From assembly GCA_017303415.1 (NCBI GenBank), contig JAFLBJ010000001.1, forward strand, positions 1,860,001 through 1,924,000: a stretch of 64,000 nucleotides of DNA, in the 5' to 3' direction. The notes below the pieces were generated by a model, which was not told the DNA's origin, did no database searches, and saw only the letters and a list, made by a program, of their open reading frames with translations. This stretch comes from Chitinophagales bacterium (GTDB lineage Bacteria > Bacteroidota > Bacteroidia > Chitinophagales > Chitinophagaceae). Below, in pieces: positions 44,222 to 55,717 of this stretch; position 1 is the stretch's first letter, and every line of letters starts with the position of its first letter. Both the position numbers and the translations under genes were made by a program.

Positions 44222-45289
44222 ATGGCACAATTGAACTTCGGCGGCGTACTCGAAAATGTGGTCACCCGCGAAGAATTTCCCCTGGCAAAAGCACAGGAGG
44301 TATTAAAGAATGAAACAGTGGCAGTGATCGGCTATGGCGTACAAGGTCCCGGTCAGGCGCTTAATCAACGCGATAATGGCATTAATGTCATTATCGGCCA
44401 GAGAAAGAATTCAAAAACCTGGGATAAGGCCATTAAAGATGGTTTTGTTCCTGGTGAAACGCTTTTTGAGATCGAAGAGGCCCTGCAGAAAGGCACCATC
44501 ATTTGTTATCTTCTCAGCGATGCGGCACAGATCGAACTCTGGCCAACAGTAAAAAAATATCTCACGCCTGGTAAAGCCTTGTATTTTTCCCATGGCTTTG
44601 GCGTCACCTTTAATGAGCAAACCGGTATTGTGCCTCCCAAAGATGTGGATGTATTCCTGGTAGCACCTAAAGGAAGCGGTACTTCCCTTCGCCGGATGTT
44701 CTTGCAGGGACGTGGATTGAATAGCAGTTATGCCATCTTTCAGGATGCAACCGGCAATGCCTGGAATCGTGTGATCGCCTTAGGCATCGCCGTTGGTAGT
44801 GGTTATCTTTTTGAAACGGATTTCAGAAAAGAAGTATATAGCGACCTGACCGGTGAAAGGGGTACGCTGATGGGAGCTATTCAGGGCATCTTCGCTGCAC
44901 AATATCAGGTATTGCGCGATAAAGGACATACCCCCTCGGAGGCATTCAACGAAACTGTTGAAGAATTGACCCAGTCCCTGATGCCCCTGGTAGCAGAGAA
45001 TGGAATGGATTGGATGTATGCCAACTGTTCTACCACCGCACAGCGCGGGGCGCTTGACTGGTGGAAGAAATTCCGGGACGCCACGGCACCTGTATTCAAA
45101 GAATTGTATGAAAGTGTAGCATCAGGAAAAGAATCCCAACGCTCGATTGATTCCAACTCTCAACCCGATTACCGCGAAAAGCTTGAGCAGGAACTCAAGG
45201 AGCTCCGCGAAAGCGAAATGTGGCAGGCAGGTAAAACTGTTCGGTCACTCCGTCCGGAGAATCAGCCGGAGACAGTGGGGGTGGAGTGA
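44222..45289 (+). CDS. ilvC: ketol-acid reductoisomerase
   Basis: A 355-residue NADPH enzyme that rearranges and reduces acetolactate. The nucleotide-binding turn is VIGYGVQGPGQALNQRDNG, followed by the GQRKNSKTWDKA loop that decides NADPH preference. The C-terminal catalytic region has DLTGERGTLMGAIQGIF and ESLTQSLMPL-like segments with the metal-binding Asp and Glu. It is slightly longer than the usual 330-residue class I form. Confidence 0.96.
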   Translation: MAQLNFGGVLENVVTREEFPLAKAQEVLKNETVAVIGYGVQGPGQALNQRDNGINVIIGQRKNSKTWDKAIKDGFVPGETLFEIEEALQKGTIICYLLSDAAQIELWPTVKKYLTPGKALYFSHGFGVTFNEQTGIVPPKDVDVFLVAPKGSGTSLRRMFLQGRGLNSSYAIFQDATGNAWNRVIALGIAVGSGYLFETDFRKEVYSDLTGERGTLMGAIQGIFAAQYQVLRDKGHTPSEAFNETVEELTQSLMPLVAENGMDWMYANCSTTAQRGALDWWKKFRDATAPVFKELYESVASGKESQRSIDSNSQPDYREKLEQELKELRESEMWQAGKTVRSLRPENQPETVGVE

Positions 45290-45297
45290 GTGGGGAA

Positions 45298-45451
45298 TCG
45301 TGAGACGTGAGACGTGAGTCGTGAGATGTGAGTCGTGAGTCGTGAGATGTGAGATGTGAGATGTGAATCGTGAGAATAAATATCATTAAAATAGTAAAAT
45401 AGGAAAGTTACAACTCACGATTCACGTCTCACGTCTCACGACTCACCTCTC
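45298..45451. repeat. GTGAGNN heptamer array with inverted arm
   Basis: GTGAGAC, GTGAGTC and GTGAGAT units run for about eleven repeats (45301-45374). After an AT-rich spacer the complement units (ATTCACG, TCTCACG, ACTCACC) run to 45451. Together they could form a long imperfect hairpin between ilvC and ilvA. The same family is at 61471-61540. Confidence 0.85.
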
Positions 45452-45482
45452 AGCAGAAAACATAACAAACAGAATTTTCAAC

Positions 45483-46736
45483 ATGAACAACAACCTCACA
45501 GCCTTTCCGCTTGAATTTCACAAAGCCTCCCTGCGGTTGCGCAAGGTCGTTTCGCATACGCCCTTGCAGCGAAGCGCTAATCTATCGAAGCGCTATGGGT
45601 GCAATGTGTATCTCAAGCGGGAGGACCTGCAGGTTGTACGATCCTATAAACTACGGGGTGCGTACAACATGATCAGCAGTCTGCCTCCTGAGCAATTGGC
45701 CAAGGGGGTTGTTTGTGCCAGTGCAGGCAATCATGCACAGGGATTTGCCTATTCCTGTCGGGTACTGAACATCAAAGGGGTTGTATTCATGCCGATCATC
45801 ACTCCCAATCAAAAGGTTTCGCAAACCAAGATGCACGGGGAAGACAGTATTGAAGTTCGTCTGGTTGGAGATACCTACGATGATTGTGCAGTGGCCGCGA
45901 AGAAATTCACGCAGGAGCATGGCATGACCTATATTCCTCCTTTTGATGATCTCAAGATCATTGAAGGACAGGCCACGGTGGGGCAGGAAATATTAGAAGA
46001 CCTCAGTGGCGTGGATTTTTTATTTGTGCCGGTGGGAGGTGGTGGACTTTGCGCCGGGGCAGGGTCATACTTTAAAACCTATTCTCCCCAGACAAAGATC
46101 ATTGGTCTTGAACCGGAAGGGGCCCCTTCCATGACCAGGGCGCTTGAAGCCGGTCACCCCGTTACACTGGATAGTATTGATAGTTTTGTCGATGGCGCCG
46201 CCGTGAAACGGGTGGGAGAGTTGACATTTCCGCTTTGTAAAGACGTACTCAGTGATATGAGCCTGGTTCCCGAAGGGAAGATATGCTCCACCATTCTTAA
46301 GTTGTACAATGAGGATGCCATCGTGGTAGAACCTGCCGGGGCATTGAGTATCGCTGCCCTCGACGATTATGCCGAGGTCATCAAAGGCAAGAATGTTGTG
46401 TGTGTCATTAGTGGAAGCAATAATGATATTGACAGAATGCAGGAAATCAAAGAGAGAAGTCTGCAGTATGAAGGGTTGAAGCACTATTTCCTCATCCGGT
46501 TTGCTCAACGACCCGGCGCCCTGAAGGAATTTGTCAACCATGTACTTGGCCCGGGAGATGATATTACACGGTTTGAATACATGCAAAAGCACAATAAGGA
46601 AACCGGTCCCGCCCTGGTTGGTATCGAACTGCGCAACCGGGAAGACTATGATATCCTGCTTGCCAATATGAAGAAATATCATATCAACTATACCGAGTTG
46701 AATAAGAACGATAACCTCACCGGGTATCTCGTGTAG
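45483..46736 (+). CDS. ilvA: threonine ammonia-lyase (threonine dehydratase)
   Basis: A 417-residue PLP enzyme that deaminates threonine to 2-oxobutyrate for isoleucine. The PLP Lys is Lys56 in VRSYKLRGAYN. The glycine loop VPVGGGGLCAG binds the cofactor phosphate. A single C-terminal ACT-like domain (from about residue 335, YFLIRFAQRPGALKEFVN) is present, shorter than the two-domain regulatory end of E. coli IlvA (514). It is last in the ilv run and links it to the thr operon downstream. Confidence 0.94.
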   Translation: MNNNLTAFPLEFHKASLRLRKVVSHTPLQRSANLSKRYGCNVYLKREDLQVVRSYKLRGAYNMISSLPPEQLAKGVVCASAGNHAQGFAYSCRVLNIKGVVFMPIITPNQKVSQTKMHGEDSIEVRLVGDTYDDCAVAAKKFTQEHGMTYIPPFDDLKIIEGQATVGQEILEDLSGVDFLFVPVGGGGLCAGAGSYFKTYSPQTKIIGLEPEGAPSMTRALEAGHPVTLDSIDSFVDGAAVKRVGELTFPLCKDVLSDMSLVPEGKICSTILKLYNEDAIVVEPAGALSIAALDDYAEVIKGKNVVCVISGSNNDIDRMQEIKERSLQYEGLKHYFLIRFAQRPGALKEFVNHVLGPGDDITRFEYMQKHNKETGPALVGIELRNREDYDILLANMKKYHINYTELNKNDNLTGYLV

Positions 46737-46860
46737 TGTGGAGGGGGTGTTGGTAAGATGACCGCCTGGATAAACAGGTGTTAGTTGATTTTTTGGCTAT
46801 TTTTCATGGCTGCCATACTGTTTGTTGTCAATAATTAATAATCAATAATTGAATGCCAAG

Positions 46861-49800
46861 ATGAGCAGTGTACAGGGACTATACGATCCTTCCTTTGAAC
46901 GCGATGCGTGTGGAATTGGATTTGTGGCCAATATCAAAGGGCATAAATCCCATAAACATGTATCGGATGCGTTGACCATTCTGGAGAACATGGAACACCG
47001 TGGTGCCTGTGGCTGTGAAGAGAATACCGGTGACGGTGCCGGGATCATGATCCAAACCCCACATGAATTCTTCTTTGACGAATGTGTGAAATTGGGTATA
47101 CATCTTCCCGCCTTTGGAAAATATGGGGTCGGGATGATCTTCTTCCCCAAAGAGATCCGCCTGCGGGAGGAATGTCGCGAAATCTTTAACAGCGCTGCAG
47201 AAAAACTTGGTCTCGAAATACTCACCTACCGGAAAGTACCTGTCAACCCTGCCGGGATCGGACCCAGCGCACTGCATGTAGAACCTGTTATTGAACAGGT
47301 CTTTATCGCCGCACCGGATCATATCACTAATCCGGATGATTTTGAACGTAAATTATTTGTCCTGCGCAAATATGCAACACATCTGGTCAATAACTCAGTA
47401 AAGAAAGATGAGATCGGATTCTATGTTGCTTCCCTATCCTATAAGATCGTTGTTTATAAAGGTCAGCTGACCAGTCATCAGGTAAGGCAATATTTCCCCG
47501 ATCTCAGCAATAAGCGGTTGGTAAGTGCCTTTGGCCTGGTCCACTCCCGCTTTGCCACCAATACATTTCCCTCCTGGCGGTTGGCCCAGCCATTCCGCTT
47601 TATTGCACATAACGGAGAGATCAATACACTTCAGGGTAATCTCAACTGGCTCCGTTCCAGCGAACATGGTTTCGCGTCAAAATATTTCAGCCAGGAAGAG
47701 ATGGACATGTTATTGCCCATTGTGTCCAACAACCAATCCGACAGCGCCTGTCTGGATAATATGATCGAACTCCTCATTATGACGGGACGTTCACTCCCGC
47801 ATGTGATGATGATGCTTATCCCCGAGGCATGGGATGGCAATGAAGACATGGATCCGGTGCGTAAAGCATTTTATGAATACCATGCCTCCATGATGGAACC
47901 CTGGGACGGCCCGGCTTCCATATCCTTTACCGATGGAAAGATCATTGGCGCCACCCTCGACCGAAACGGACTTCGTCCTTCCCGCTATTGTGTCACTACG
48001 GATGACCGTGTCATTATGGCCAGTGAAACAGGCGCTTTACCGGTGGATCCTTCGATCGTTAAAGAAAAAGGAAGGCTGCAGCCCGGTAAAATGTTTGTCG
48101 TAGATATGGAACAAGGCCGTATCATCAGCGACGAAGAATTGAAAAGAGATATCTGCTCGCGTAAACCTTATGGCGAGTGGTTGAATAAATACAAGATCAG
48201 ACTGGAAGAGTTACCTGAACCACGGGTATCTTTTACTCACCTGGGACATGACCAGATTTTCAAATACCACAAAGCCTTTGGGTATTCAATAGAAGACCTG
48301 GAAACGATCATTGCTCCTATGGCCATGGAAGGAAAGGAGCCGATCGGTTCCATGGGTACCGATGTGCCACTGGCGGTATTGAGCGACCAACCTCAACATC
48401 TCTCTTCTTATTTTAAACAGTTATTTGCCCAGGTTACCAATCCCCCGATCGATCCGATCCGGGAACGAATGGTCATGTCATTGGCCACCTTTGTGGGAAA
48501 TATTTCCAATTTATTGGAAGAAAGCCCCATGGCCTGTCATACCGTGGCCCTCAAGCACCCGATCCTGACCAATCATGAATTGGAAAAGATCCGGAGCATT
48601 GATACCGGAATTTTCCAGGCAAAAACTCTGCAAACTTATTTCCGGGCCGATGGAAAACCCGGTTCACTCAAAGCCGGATTGGACAGGCTCTGCCGCTATG
48701 CGGTTGATGCGGCCGAAGACGGATTTGAAGTACTGATTCTTACAGATCGTGCGATCGATTCGGATCACGCACCCATACCCACCTTACTTGCCGCCGCAGC
48801 AGTTCACCACCACCTTATACGGAAAGGGCTGCGTGGTCAGGTTGGTATCGTTGTAGAAGCCGGGGATGTATGGGAGGTCCATCATTTCGCCTGTCTGATT
48901 GGTTTTGGTACAACGGCGATCAACCCCTATCTCGCTCTTTCGTCCATCCGCGCCATGAAGGATAGCGGAAGGATGCAGACCGATCTGAGTGAAGAACAAC
49001 TCAAGAAGAATTATATAAAAGCGGTGAATGAAGGTTTGCTCAAGGTATTTTCCAAAATGGGTATATCTACATTGCAATCCTACCAGGGGGCTCAGATTTT
49101 TGAGATCATTGGCTTAAACCATTCTGTCGTTGATAAATATTTCACCGGGGCTACTTCCCGTATCGAAGGAATGGGACTGGATGAGATCGCCAAGGAAACC
49201 CTGGCCAAACATGATTTTGCCTTTCGCAAACGCGAAGCACCCATCAATCGGTTGACCGTTGGCGGAGTCTATCAATGGAAACAGAGAGGGGAATTTCATC
49301 TGTTTAATCCGCAGACCATTCACCTGTTGCAACACGCCACACGGATGAATGACTATAATACGTTTAAAAAATATTCCAAGCTTGTTAATGATCAAAGTCA
49401 AAAGGCCGCAACCCTGCGAAGCTTGTTGGAATTTAACCATACGCGTCCATCCATTCCTATAGATGAAGTGGAACCCGCCGAATCCATTTTTAAACGGTTC
49501 GCCACAGGTGCCATGAGCTTTGGCTCAATTTCCTGGGAGGCACATACTACCCTTGCCATTGCGATGAACCGTATCGGGGCAAAGAGCAATACCGGGGAAG
49601 GGGGTGAGGATGAGTCAAGATATATCCCTATGGCCAATGGCGATTCCATGCGGAGCGCGATCAAGCAGGTGGCCTCAGCCAGGTTTGGTGTAACCAGCTA
49701 TTACCTGACGGAAGCAGATGAGCTGCAGATCAAAATGGCACAAGGGGCAAAACCAGGTGAAGGTGGTCAGTTACCCGGACATAAAGTGGATGACTGGATC

Positions 49801-51375
49801 GGAAAGACCCGTCATGCTACACCCGGTGTGGGTTTGATCTCCCCGCCACCCCATCACGATATTTATTCCATTGAAGACCTGGCACAGTTGATATTTGATC
49901 TCAAGAATGCTAACCGGGCCGCACGCATCAATGTAAAATTGGTTTCCAAGGCTGGAGTTGGGACAATTGCTGCCGGTGTGGCTAAAGCCAAGGCCGATGT
50001 GATCCTTATTTCAGGACACGATGGCGGAACAGGTGCTTCGCCCTTAAGTTCAATTAAACATGCCGGACTCCCCTGGGAATTGGGATTGGCTGAAACCCAT
50101 CAGACCCTGGTCAAGAACCGCCTGCGTAGTCGCGTGGTGGTACAGGCTGACGGACAAATGAAGACCGGTCGCGATATTGCCATTGCTGCACTCCTCGGTG
50201 CGGAGGAATGGGGAGTAGCTACCGCCGCTCTGGTGGTAGAAGGTTGTATCATGATGCGTAAATGCCATCTGAATACCTGTCCGATCGGCGTCGCTACGCA
50301 GGACCCCGAATTAAGAAAACGCTTTTCCGGTGATCCGGATCATGTGGTGAACTTCTTCCGGTTCATGGTACAGGAATTACGCGAGATTATGGCGGAACTT
50401 GGATTCAGGTCCATCAATGAAATGGTTGGACAGGTAAGCAACCTGAAGGTGAGAGAAGGTATCGATCATTGGAAATTCAAGAACCTTGATCTCTCGCCTA
50501 TTTTATACCACCAACCCGAAGCGGCGTATACCACCTTGTACAAGACAGAAGAGCAGGATCATGGTATTGCCCAGGTATTGGATTGGAAATTGCTCCAGGC
50601 TGCCCAGCCCGCACTGGAAAATCAGCAACGGATACAAGCTTCATTTCCCATTGTCAATACCGATCGTACGGCAGGAACCATTCTCTCCAATGAAATAACC
50701 AAACGCTATAAGGCCGATGGGCTTCCGGATGACACCATTCATTTCACCTTTACCGGAACAGCCGGACAAAGTTTTGGCGCCTTTAATACAAAAGGGGTGA
50801 CCCTTGAACTCGAAGGCGATGCCAATGATTATTTTGGCAAGGGGCTTAGTGGGGCCAGACTGATCATTTATCCTTCCCGGCAAGCCAGTTTTGTCCCCGA
50901 AGAAAATATCATCATTGGCAACGTGGCCTTTTATGGGGCTACAAGTGGTGAAGCTTTTATTCGGGGAAAAGCAGGGGAGCGGTTTGCGGTGCGTAATTCC
51001 GGTGCCTGTGTTGTTGTAGAGGGAACCGGTGATCATGGATGTGAATACATGACCGGAGGTACCGTGGTTGTATTGGGTGAAACGGGTCGGAATTTTGGGG
51101 CAGGAATGAGCGGAGGTGTGGCCTTTGTGTATAATGCCTCAGGCTCCTTTGCGAGTCGTTGCAATACGGAGATGATCGATCTTGACCCCGTTCAAGCCGA
51201 AGATGCCCCGGTGCTGCATGACCTTATTACCCGTCATTATGCTTATACGGGAAGCACAGTAGCCCGTTTTATACTGGATGATTTCGAAAACCAACTCGGG
51301 CAGTTTGTCAAAGTATTTCCAAAGGATTATAAAAAGGTACTCCATGCGAGGGAAAAGCAGGGGTCATATAAATAA
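46861..51375 (+). CDS. gltB: glutamate synthase large subunit
   Basis: About 1504 residues. It transfers the glutamine amide to 2-oxoglutarate. The glutaminase domain begins at Cys17 ([16 protein letters not shown]), exposed after removal of a short propeptide. The central and FMN domains follow, with [12 protein letters not shown] and [17 protein letters not shown]. The [3Fe-4S] ligands C-x5-C-x4-C are in [12 protein letters not shown]. The C-terminal GXGXG beta-helix ends the protein ([14 protein letters not shown]). ATG 46861 is preferred to TTG 46849. Confidence 0.96.
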   Translation: MSSVQGLYDPSFERDACGIGFVANIKGHKSHKHVSDALTILENMEHRGACGCEENTGDGAGIMIQTPHEFFFDECVKLGIHLPAFGKYGVGMIFFPKEIRLREECREIFNSAAEKLGLEILTYRKVPVNPAGIGPSALHVEPVIEQVFIAAPDHITNPDDFERKLFVLRKYATHLVNNSVKKDEIGFYVASLSYKIVVYKGQLTSHQVRQYFPDLSNKRLVSAFGLVHSRFATNTFPSWRLAQPFRFIAHNGEINTLQGNLNWLRSSEHGFASKYFSQEEMDMLLPIVSNNQSDSACLDNMIELLIMTGRSLPHVMMMLIPEAWDGNEDMDPVRKAFYEYHASMMEPWDGPASISFTDGKIIGATLDRNGLRPSRYCVTTDDRVIMASETGALPVDPSIVKEKGRLQPGKMFVVDMEQGRIISDEELKRDICSRKPYGEWLNKYKIRLEELPEPRVSFTHLGHDQIFKYHKAFGYSIEDLETIIAPMAMEGKEPIGSMGTDVPLAVLSDQPQHLSSYFKQLFAQVTNPPIDPIRERMVMSLATFVGNISNLLEESPMACHTVALKHPILTNHELEKIRSIDTGIFQAKTLQTYFRADGKPGSLKAGLDRLCRYAVDAAEDGFEVLILTDRAIDSDHAPIPTLLAAAAVHHHLIRKGLRGQVGIVVEAGDVWEVHHFACLIGFGTTAINPYLALSSIRAMKDSGRMQTDLSEEQLKKNYIKAVNEGLLKVFSKMGISTLQSYQGAQIFEIIGLNHSVVDKYFTGATSRIEGMGLDEIAKETLAKHDFAFRKREAPINRLTVGGVYQWKQRGEFHLFNPQTIHLLQHATRMNDYNTFKKYSKLVNDQSQKAATLRSLLEFNHTRPSIPIDEVEPAESIFKRFATGAMSFGSISWEAHTTLAIAMNRIGAKSNTGEGGEDESRYIPMANGDSMRSAIKQVASARFGVTSYYLTEADELQIKMAQGAKPGEGGQLPGHKVDDWIGKTRHATPGVGLISPPPHHDIYSIEDLAQLIFDLKNANRAARINVKLVSKAGVGTIAAGVAKAKADVILISGHDGGTGASPLSSIKHAGLPWELGLAETHQTLVKNRLRSRVVVQADGQMKTGRDIAIAALLGAEEWGVATAALVVEGCIMMRKCHLNTCPIGVATQDPELRKRFSGDPDHVVNFFRFMVQELREIMAELGFRSINEMVGQVSNLKVREGIDHWKFKNLDLSPILYHQPEAAYTTLYKTEEQDHGIAQVLDWKLLQAAQPALENQQRIQASFPIVNTDRTAGTILSNEITKRYKADGLPDDTIHFTFTGTAGQSFGAFNTKGVTLELEGDANDYFGKGLSGARLIIYPSRQASFVPEENIIIGNVAFYGATSGEAFIRGKAGERFAVRNSGACVVVEGTGDHGCEYMTGGTVVVLGETGRNFGAGMSGGVAFVYNASGSFASRCNTEMIDLDPVQAEDAPVLHDLITRHYAYTGSTVARFILDDFENQLGQFVKVFPKDYKKVLHAREKQGSYK

Positions 51376-51398
51376 TTGAAATAAGTGCGTATTTAATT

Positions 51399-52904
51399 AT
51401 GGGTAAGCCAACAGGATTTTTAGAATTCACCCGTTCCATGCCGGGTAAACGTGCTCCACAGGAGCGGCTGCAGGATTACAAGGAATTTGTAGCCCCGTAT
51501 AGTGATACTGCGTTGAATGAGCAATCAGCCCGCTGTATGAATTGCGGAGTACCCTTTTGCCATAGCGGCTGTCCGCTGGGGAATATCATTCCCGAATTCA
51601 ATGATGCCGTGTATCGTCAGAATTGGCAGGAAGCGTATGAGATCCTTGCATCGACCAATAACTTCCCCGAGTTCACCGGAAGGATCTGTCCGGCCCCCTG
51701 CGAAAGCGCCTGTGTGCTGGGTATCAACCAACCTCCGGTGGCGATTGAAGAGATCGAGAAACACATCATCGAAATGGCTTTTCAAAAAGGGTTGGTCAAA
51801 ACCAGGAAACCACATTTGCGAAGCGGTAAAAAAGTAGCGGTTATTGGATCAGGTCCTGCGGGATTGGCGGCCGCCGCACAATTGAATTATGCCGGTCACC
51901 AGGTAACGGTTTATGAAAGGGATGATGAACCAGGAGGATTATTGCGCTATGGTATCCCTGATTTTAAATTGGAGAAATGGGTGGTGGAACGCCGGGTGAA
52001 ACTGATGGAGGAAGAAGGAGTGGTGTTCAAATGTAGGCAGCATGTAGGGGTGAATGTGAGCATCAATGACCTCTTGCGCGAAAATCATGCAATCGTGCTG
52101 GCAGGTGGGTCAACCAAACCCCGCGACCTGCCCGTTCCCGGACGTGAACTTAAGGGTGTTTATTTCGCGATGCAATTTCTCAAGCAACAAAATAAACGCG
52201 TATCCGGAAAAGACCCGCTGGATGGTGGCGGTATCGAAAGCAATATCTGGACCGATGAATTATTTGCCACCGGAAAGAATGTCCTCGTGATCGGTGGTGG
52301 AGATACCGGAAGTGATTGTGTAGGCACTTCCAATCGCCAGGGCGCAAAGTTGGTCACACAATTTGAACTATTACCCAAACCACCGGAAGGAAGGACATCG
52401 ACCATGCCCTGGCCCACCTATCCGATGACCCTTAAAACCTCTTCTTCGCATGAGGAAGGATGCGAAAGAGAATGGGCCGTAGCCACCAAGGCATTTATTG
52501 GTGACGATCAGGGAAACCTGAAAGCTGTAAGGGTAGTGGACCTGGAATGGAAGGCTTCTGAAGACGGACGCCCGGCAGGCTTTACCGAAAGGGAAGGTTC
52601 AGAAAGAGAAATACCCTGTGAACTCGCATTACTTGCTATGGGATTTGTACACCCCCAACATGATGGCCTCCTCAATGAACTTGAAGTGGAACTGGATGAG
52701 CGTGGGAATGTACGTGCGCTGGAAAAGAATTATCAAACCAATATCCCTCGCATTTTCACGGCCGGTGATATGCGACGTGGCCAGAGCCTGGTGGTGTGGG
52801 CCATCTCCGAAGGGCGCGAATGTGCCCGTAGGGTAGACATGTTCCTGAATGGGGGCCATTCGGTCCTGGAAAGCAAGGACACCTCCATTTTACATACATT
52901 ATAA
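51399..52904 (+). CDS. gltD: glutamate synthase small subunit
   Basis: A 501-residue NAD(P)H-dependent subunit that delivers electrons to GltB. The N-terminal cluster cysteines are in CMNCGVPFCHSGCPLGN and CPAPCESACVLG. FAD binds at VIGSGPAGLAAAAQL and NAD(P)H near VIGGGDTGSDCVG. The gene follows gltB by 23 bases and ends with a strong terminator. Confidence 0.96.
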   Translation: MGKPTGFLEFTRSMPGKRAPQERLQDYKEFVAPYSDTALNEQSARCMNCGVPFCHSGCPLGNIIPEFNDAVYRQNWQEAYEILASTNNFPEFTGRICPAPCESACVLGINQPPVAIEEIEKHIIEMAFQKGLVKTRKPHLRSGKKVAVIGSGPAGLAAAAQLNYAGHQVTVYERDDEPGGLLRYGIPDFKLEKWVVERRVKLMEEEGVVFKCRQHVGVNVSINDLLRENHAIVLAGGSTKPRDLPVPGRELKGVYFAMQFLKQQNKRVSGKDPLDGGGIESNIWTDELFATGKNVLVIGGGDTGSDCVGTSNRQGAKLVTQFELLPKPPEGRTSTMPWPTYPMTLKTSSSHEEGCEREWAVATKAFIGDDQGNLKAVRVVDLEWKASEDGRPAGFTEREGSEREIPCELALLAMGFVHPQHDGLLNELEVELDERGNVRALEKNYQTNIPRIFTAGDMRRGQSLVVWAISEGRECARRVDMFLNGGHSVLESKDTSILHTL

Positions 52905-52930
52905 TATTTACTATATAAATAATTTTCAAT

Positions 52931-52956
52931 AAAAGGGCAATTTGCCCTTTTTTTAT
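52931..52956 (+). terminator. intrinsic terminator after gltD
   Basis: AAAAGGGCA pairs with TGCCCTTTT around ATT, continuing into a T-run. It separates the glt genes from amt. Confidence 0.85.
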
Positions 52957-53084
52957 TTAATGTTTTATTCACATTATTAAAAATAAAATATATAAAATAA
53001 ACAAGTGTTAGTTGTTTTCATAGGTATTTTTAGCATTATCGATAATATTATTTTTAATTGTTATCTATCTAAAACAACTAAACT

Positions 53085-54476
53085 ATGAGTAAGGCTACTG
53101 CGAAACAAATTGCACCCTTCCTGATCTTGGCCCTGGTAGCGATAGGTGCCATTTTCATTTCTCCGATTGCTGATTTTGCCGACGCGACGAAATACAATGG
53201 GGCCGATACGGCCTGGATCATTGTAGCCACAGCCCTGGTGTTTTTGATGACACCCGGACTTGCGTTTTTTTATGGTGGGATGGTTCACCGCAAGAACGTG
53301 ATCTCTACCATGATCAAAAGTGTGGTGGCAGCCGGGGTGGTCAGCATCATTTGGGTGGTGGCTGGCTATAGCCTGGCCTTTGGCGAATCGGTCAACGGGT
53401 TAATTGGAAACCCGATGACGCATTTATTCTTCAAAGGCGTGAATTCGGGGGAACCCTGGGGACTGGCGCCCACGATTCCAAAGACCCTGTTCTCTTTGTT
53501 CCAGCTCATGTTCGCCATCATTACTCCCGGACTGGTAGTAGGGGCGGTGGCAGAGCGTATCCGTTTCACCTCGTACATTTTGTTCATTGCCTTATTCAGC
53601 GTTCTGGTATATGCACCACTGGCCCACTGGAGCTGGCATCCCGATGGCATCCTTTTCAAAATGGGTGCGCTTGACTTTGCCGGAGGTACTGTAGTACATA
53701 TTTCTGCTGGTTGCGCCGCTCTTGCGGGTGTGCTGGTGCTGAAAAGAAGACAAGCCCATATTGAGCAGCGTGAAATTCCACCGGCCAATATTCCTTATGT
53801 ATTAATTGGAACAGGTTTGCTGTGGTTTGGTTGGTTTGGTTTCAACGCCGGTTCGGCCCTGGGTGCCAACGCACTTTCGGTTTCTGCCTTTGCAACAACC
53901 AATACAGCAGCTGCTGCGGCCGGTCTCTCCTGGATGTTCTTTGATGTATTACGTGGAAAAAAACCCTCCGTACTTGGATTCTGTATTGGAGCGGTTGTCG
54001 GTTTGGTCGCCATCACGCCGGCTGCCGGTTTTGTGGCCATTCCGCAGAGCATCTTTATCGGCTTTATTGCCGCAATCGTGTCCAACATCGCCGTACACTA
54101 TAAACAAAAATCAAAACTGGATGATACTCTGGATGTATTCCCCTGTCATGGACTGGGTGGTATGGTAGGTATGATCCTGACGGGCGTATTCGCTACAAAA
54201 ACCGTAAATGCCGCTGGTAACGATGGTCTGTTCTATGGCAACCCAAGCTTTTTCTTTACCCAGTTAAAAGCCATGGCCCTCGCCGTTACCTACAGCTTTG
54301 TAGTGTCTTACGCCATTTTCAAATTCATCAACTTCATCCTGCCCCTTCGTGTAACCTCCGAAGAGGAAGAAGAAGGTCTGGATTCCACACAACACAATGA
54401 GAAGTATGTTCAGGGAACCCTGCTCGTACACAACAATGGTAAGGTGGAAGAAAAACAAAATGAAGGTGCCCATTAA
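53085..54476 (+). CDS. amt: ammonium transporter
   Basis: A 463-residue Amt/Rh/MEP transporter with about eleven membrane segments. The twin-His pore is visible as GGTVVHISAGCAALAG and FPCHGLGGMVGMIL. The Asp of ALDFAGGT is near the recruitment site. The C-terminal cytoplasmic tail is long and acidic (EEEEEGLDSTQHNEK). No glnK/P-II gene follows, unlike many amt operons. The AT-rich gap upstream (52957-53084) probably holds its promoter. Confidence 0.95.
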   Translation: MSKATAKQIAPFLILALVAIGAIFISPIADFADATKYNGADTAWIIVATALVFLMTPGLAFFYGGMVHRKNVISTMIKSVVAAGVVSIIWVVAGYSLAFGESVNGLIGNPMTHLFFKGVNSGEPWGLAPTIPKTLFSLFQLMFAIITPGLVVGAVAERIRFTSYILFIALFSVLVYAPLAHWSWHPDGILFKMGALDFAGGTVVHISAGCAALAGVLVLKRRQAHIEQREIPPANIPYVLIGTGLLWFGWFGFNAGSALGANALSVSAFATTNTAAAAAGLSWMFFDVLRGKKPSVLGFCIGAVVGLVAITPAAGFVAIPQSIFIGFIAAIVSNIAVHYKQKSKLDDTLDVFPCHGLGGMVGMILTGVFATKTVNAAGNDGLFYGNPSFFFTQLKAMALAVTYSFVVSYAIFKFINFILPLRVTSEEEEEGLDSTQHNEKYVQGTLLVHNNGKVEEKQNEGAH

Positions 54477-54562
54477 TAGAAAAAGGCACAGCTAATGATA
54501 ATGACTTCTCGCAAAAGTCCTTATCGCCGTACCCTTTTCCTTAACACTTAAAATGCATAACA

Positions 54563-55633
54563 ATGTTACGAAAAATTTCATTGCTCGGATCGGCTATTCT
54601 TTTATCTCAGGCCCTATTTTCGCAGGATTCCACAGCGGAAAAACCCAAACCCGTGATTACCGGGAGCGTGGATGCCTATTACCGCTATAACTTCCAGAAC
54701 GCCAAGGATGACGGCGATTTCAATAATTTCACCAGCTTTACCAATTCCCAGAACTCCTTTGAATTGGGGATGGCCTCCATTAAGATCGACCACAGCGTTG
54801 GCAAGGTAGGAGGTGTACTCGACCTGGGATTTGGACGCCGTGCCCAGGAATTCACCTATATCGAAGGTGATCCTGATGAGGATGCGAATGGCTTTTTTAG
54901 CCTTGCCGCGATCAAACAGGCCTATGTGACCTATGCCCCTTCGGACAAGGTAAAATTCACCCTGGGTAAATTTGGTACCCATGTAGGATATGAACTGCTT
55001 GATCCGCAATTGAACCGGAATTACAGCATGGGCTATATGTTCTCTTATGGGCCCTTTTTCCATACCGGTTTAAAAGCCGATTTCAGCATCAGTGATAATT
55101 TTAGTTTTATGCTGGGTGTAGCTAATCCTACTGACCTGACCACCGCCAGCTTTGAAAAGAAATTCATCCTCGGTCAACTCCATGGAGCCAGTTCAAGCGG
55201 CAACCTCAGTGCTTATCTGAACTTTGTGGGTGGAAAGGATAACTCCAATGTTAGTTCCTCCCAGTTCGATGCCGTGGTAACAGGTAAAGTATCCGATAAA
55301 TTTAGTATCGGATATAATGGAACTGTGAAATCCGTTAAATACATGGGAACAAGTGATTCCTGGTGGGGATCGGCACTCTACCTGAATGTAGATCCTTGTG
55401 ATGGGTTTGGATTGACCCTCCGGGGAGAATATTTCGACGATAAAAAGGATGTGGCTGGTTTTGGAACTTCCTTTTTCGCCACCACTTTATCGGGGAATGT
55501 ACGTCTCGGCAACCTGACCTTTATCCCCGAACTCCGCCTGGATTCCGCTAAGGATCCGGCCTTTACCAAAAATGATGGGTCTTCTACGAAAAGCGCGGCG
55601 AGCTTCATCTTCGCAGCAGTCTATTCGTTCTAA
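54563..55633 (+). CDS. outer-membrane beta-barrel (BBP2-like porin) protein
   Basis: A 356-residue protein with a signal peptide (MLRKISLLGSAILLSQALFSQD) and a strand-rich mature part. GSVDAYYRYNFQNAKDDGDFNNF, NSFELGMASIKIDHSVGKVG and GRRAQEFTYIEG are typical of the Bacteroidota porin-like barrel (putative beta-barrel porin 2 type). It ends FAAVYSF with a terminal Phe. It follows amt by 86 bases on the same strand, suggesting a nitrogen-responsive outer-membrane pore for ammonium or small amino compounds. That link is inference. Confidence 0.78.
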   Translation: MLRKISLLGSAILLSQALFSQDSTAEKPKPVITGSVDAYYRYNFQNAKDDGDFNNFTSFTNSQNSFELGMASIKIDHSVGKVGGVLDLGFGRRAQEFTYIEGDPDEDANGFFSLAAIKQAYVTYAPSDKVKFTLGKFGTHVGYELLDPQLNRNYSMGYMFSYGPFFHTGLKADFSISDNFSFMLGVANPTDLTTASFEKKFILGQLHGASSSGNLSAYLNFVGGKDNSNVSSSQFDAVVTGKVSDKFSIGYNGTVKSVKYMGTSDSWWGSALYLNVDPCDGFGLTLRGEYFDDKKDVAGFGTSFFATTLSGNVRLGNLTFIPELRLDSAKDPAFTKNDGSSTKSAASFIFAAVYSF

Positions 55634-55683
55634 GAAGATATAGTATTATACCGCTTTCAATTGGCAAGCAATCGTTGGATACG

Positions 55684-55714
55684 TCCCCCATTTCTATGGG
55701 GGATTCTTTTTTTT
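55684..55714 (+). terminator. intrinsic terminator after the porin gene
   Basis: TCCCCCA (55684-55690) and TGGGGGA (55697-55703) pair around TTTCTA and are followed by a T-rich run of 11 bases. Confidence 0.85.
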
Positions 55715-55717
55715 GGG

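Noticed and set aside
45301-45451. CRISPR-like array of GTGAG units
   Set aside because: The units are contiguous 7-mers without unique spacers, and no cas genes are present.
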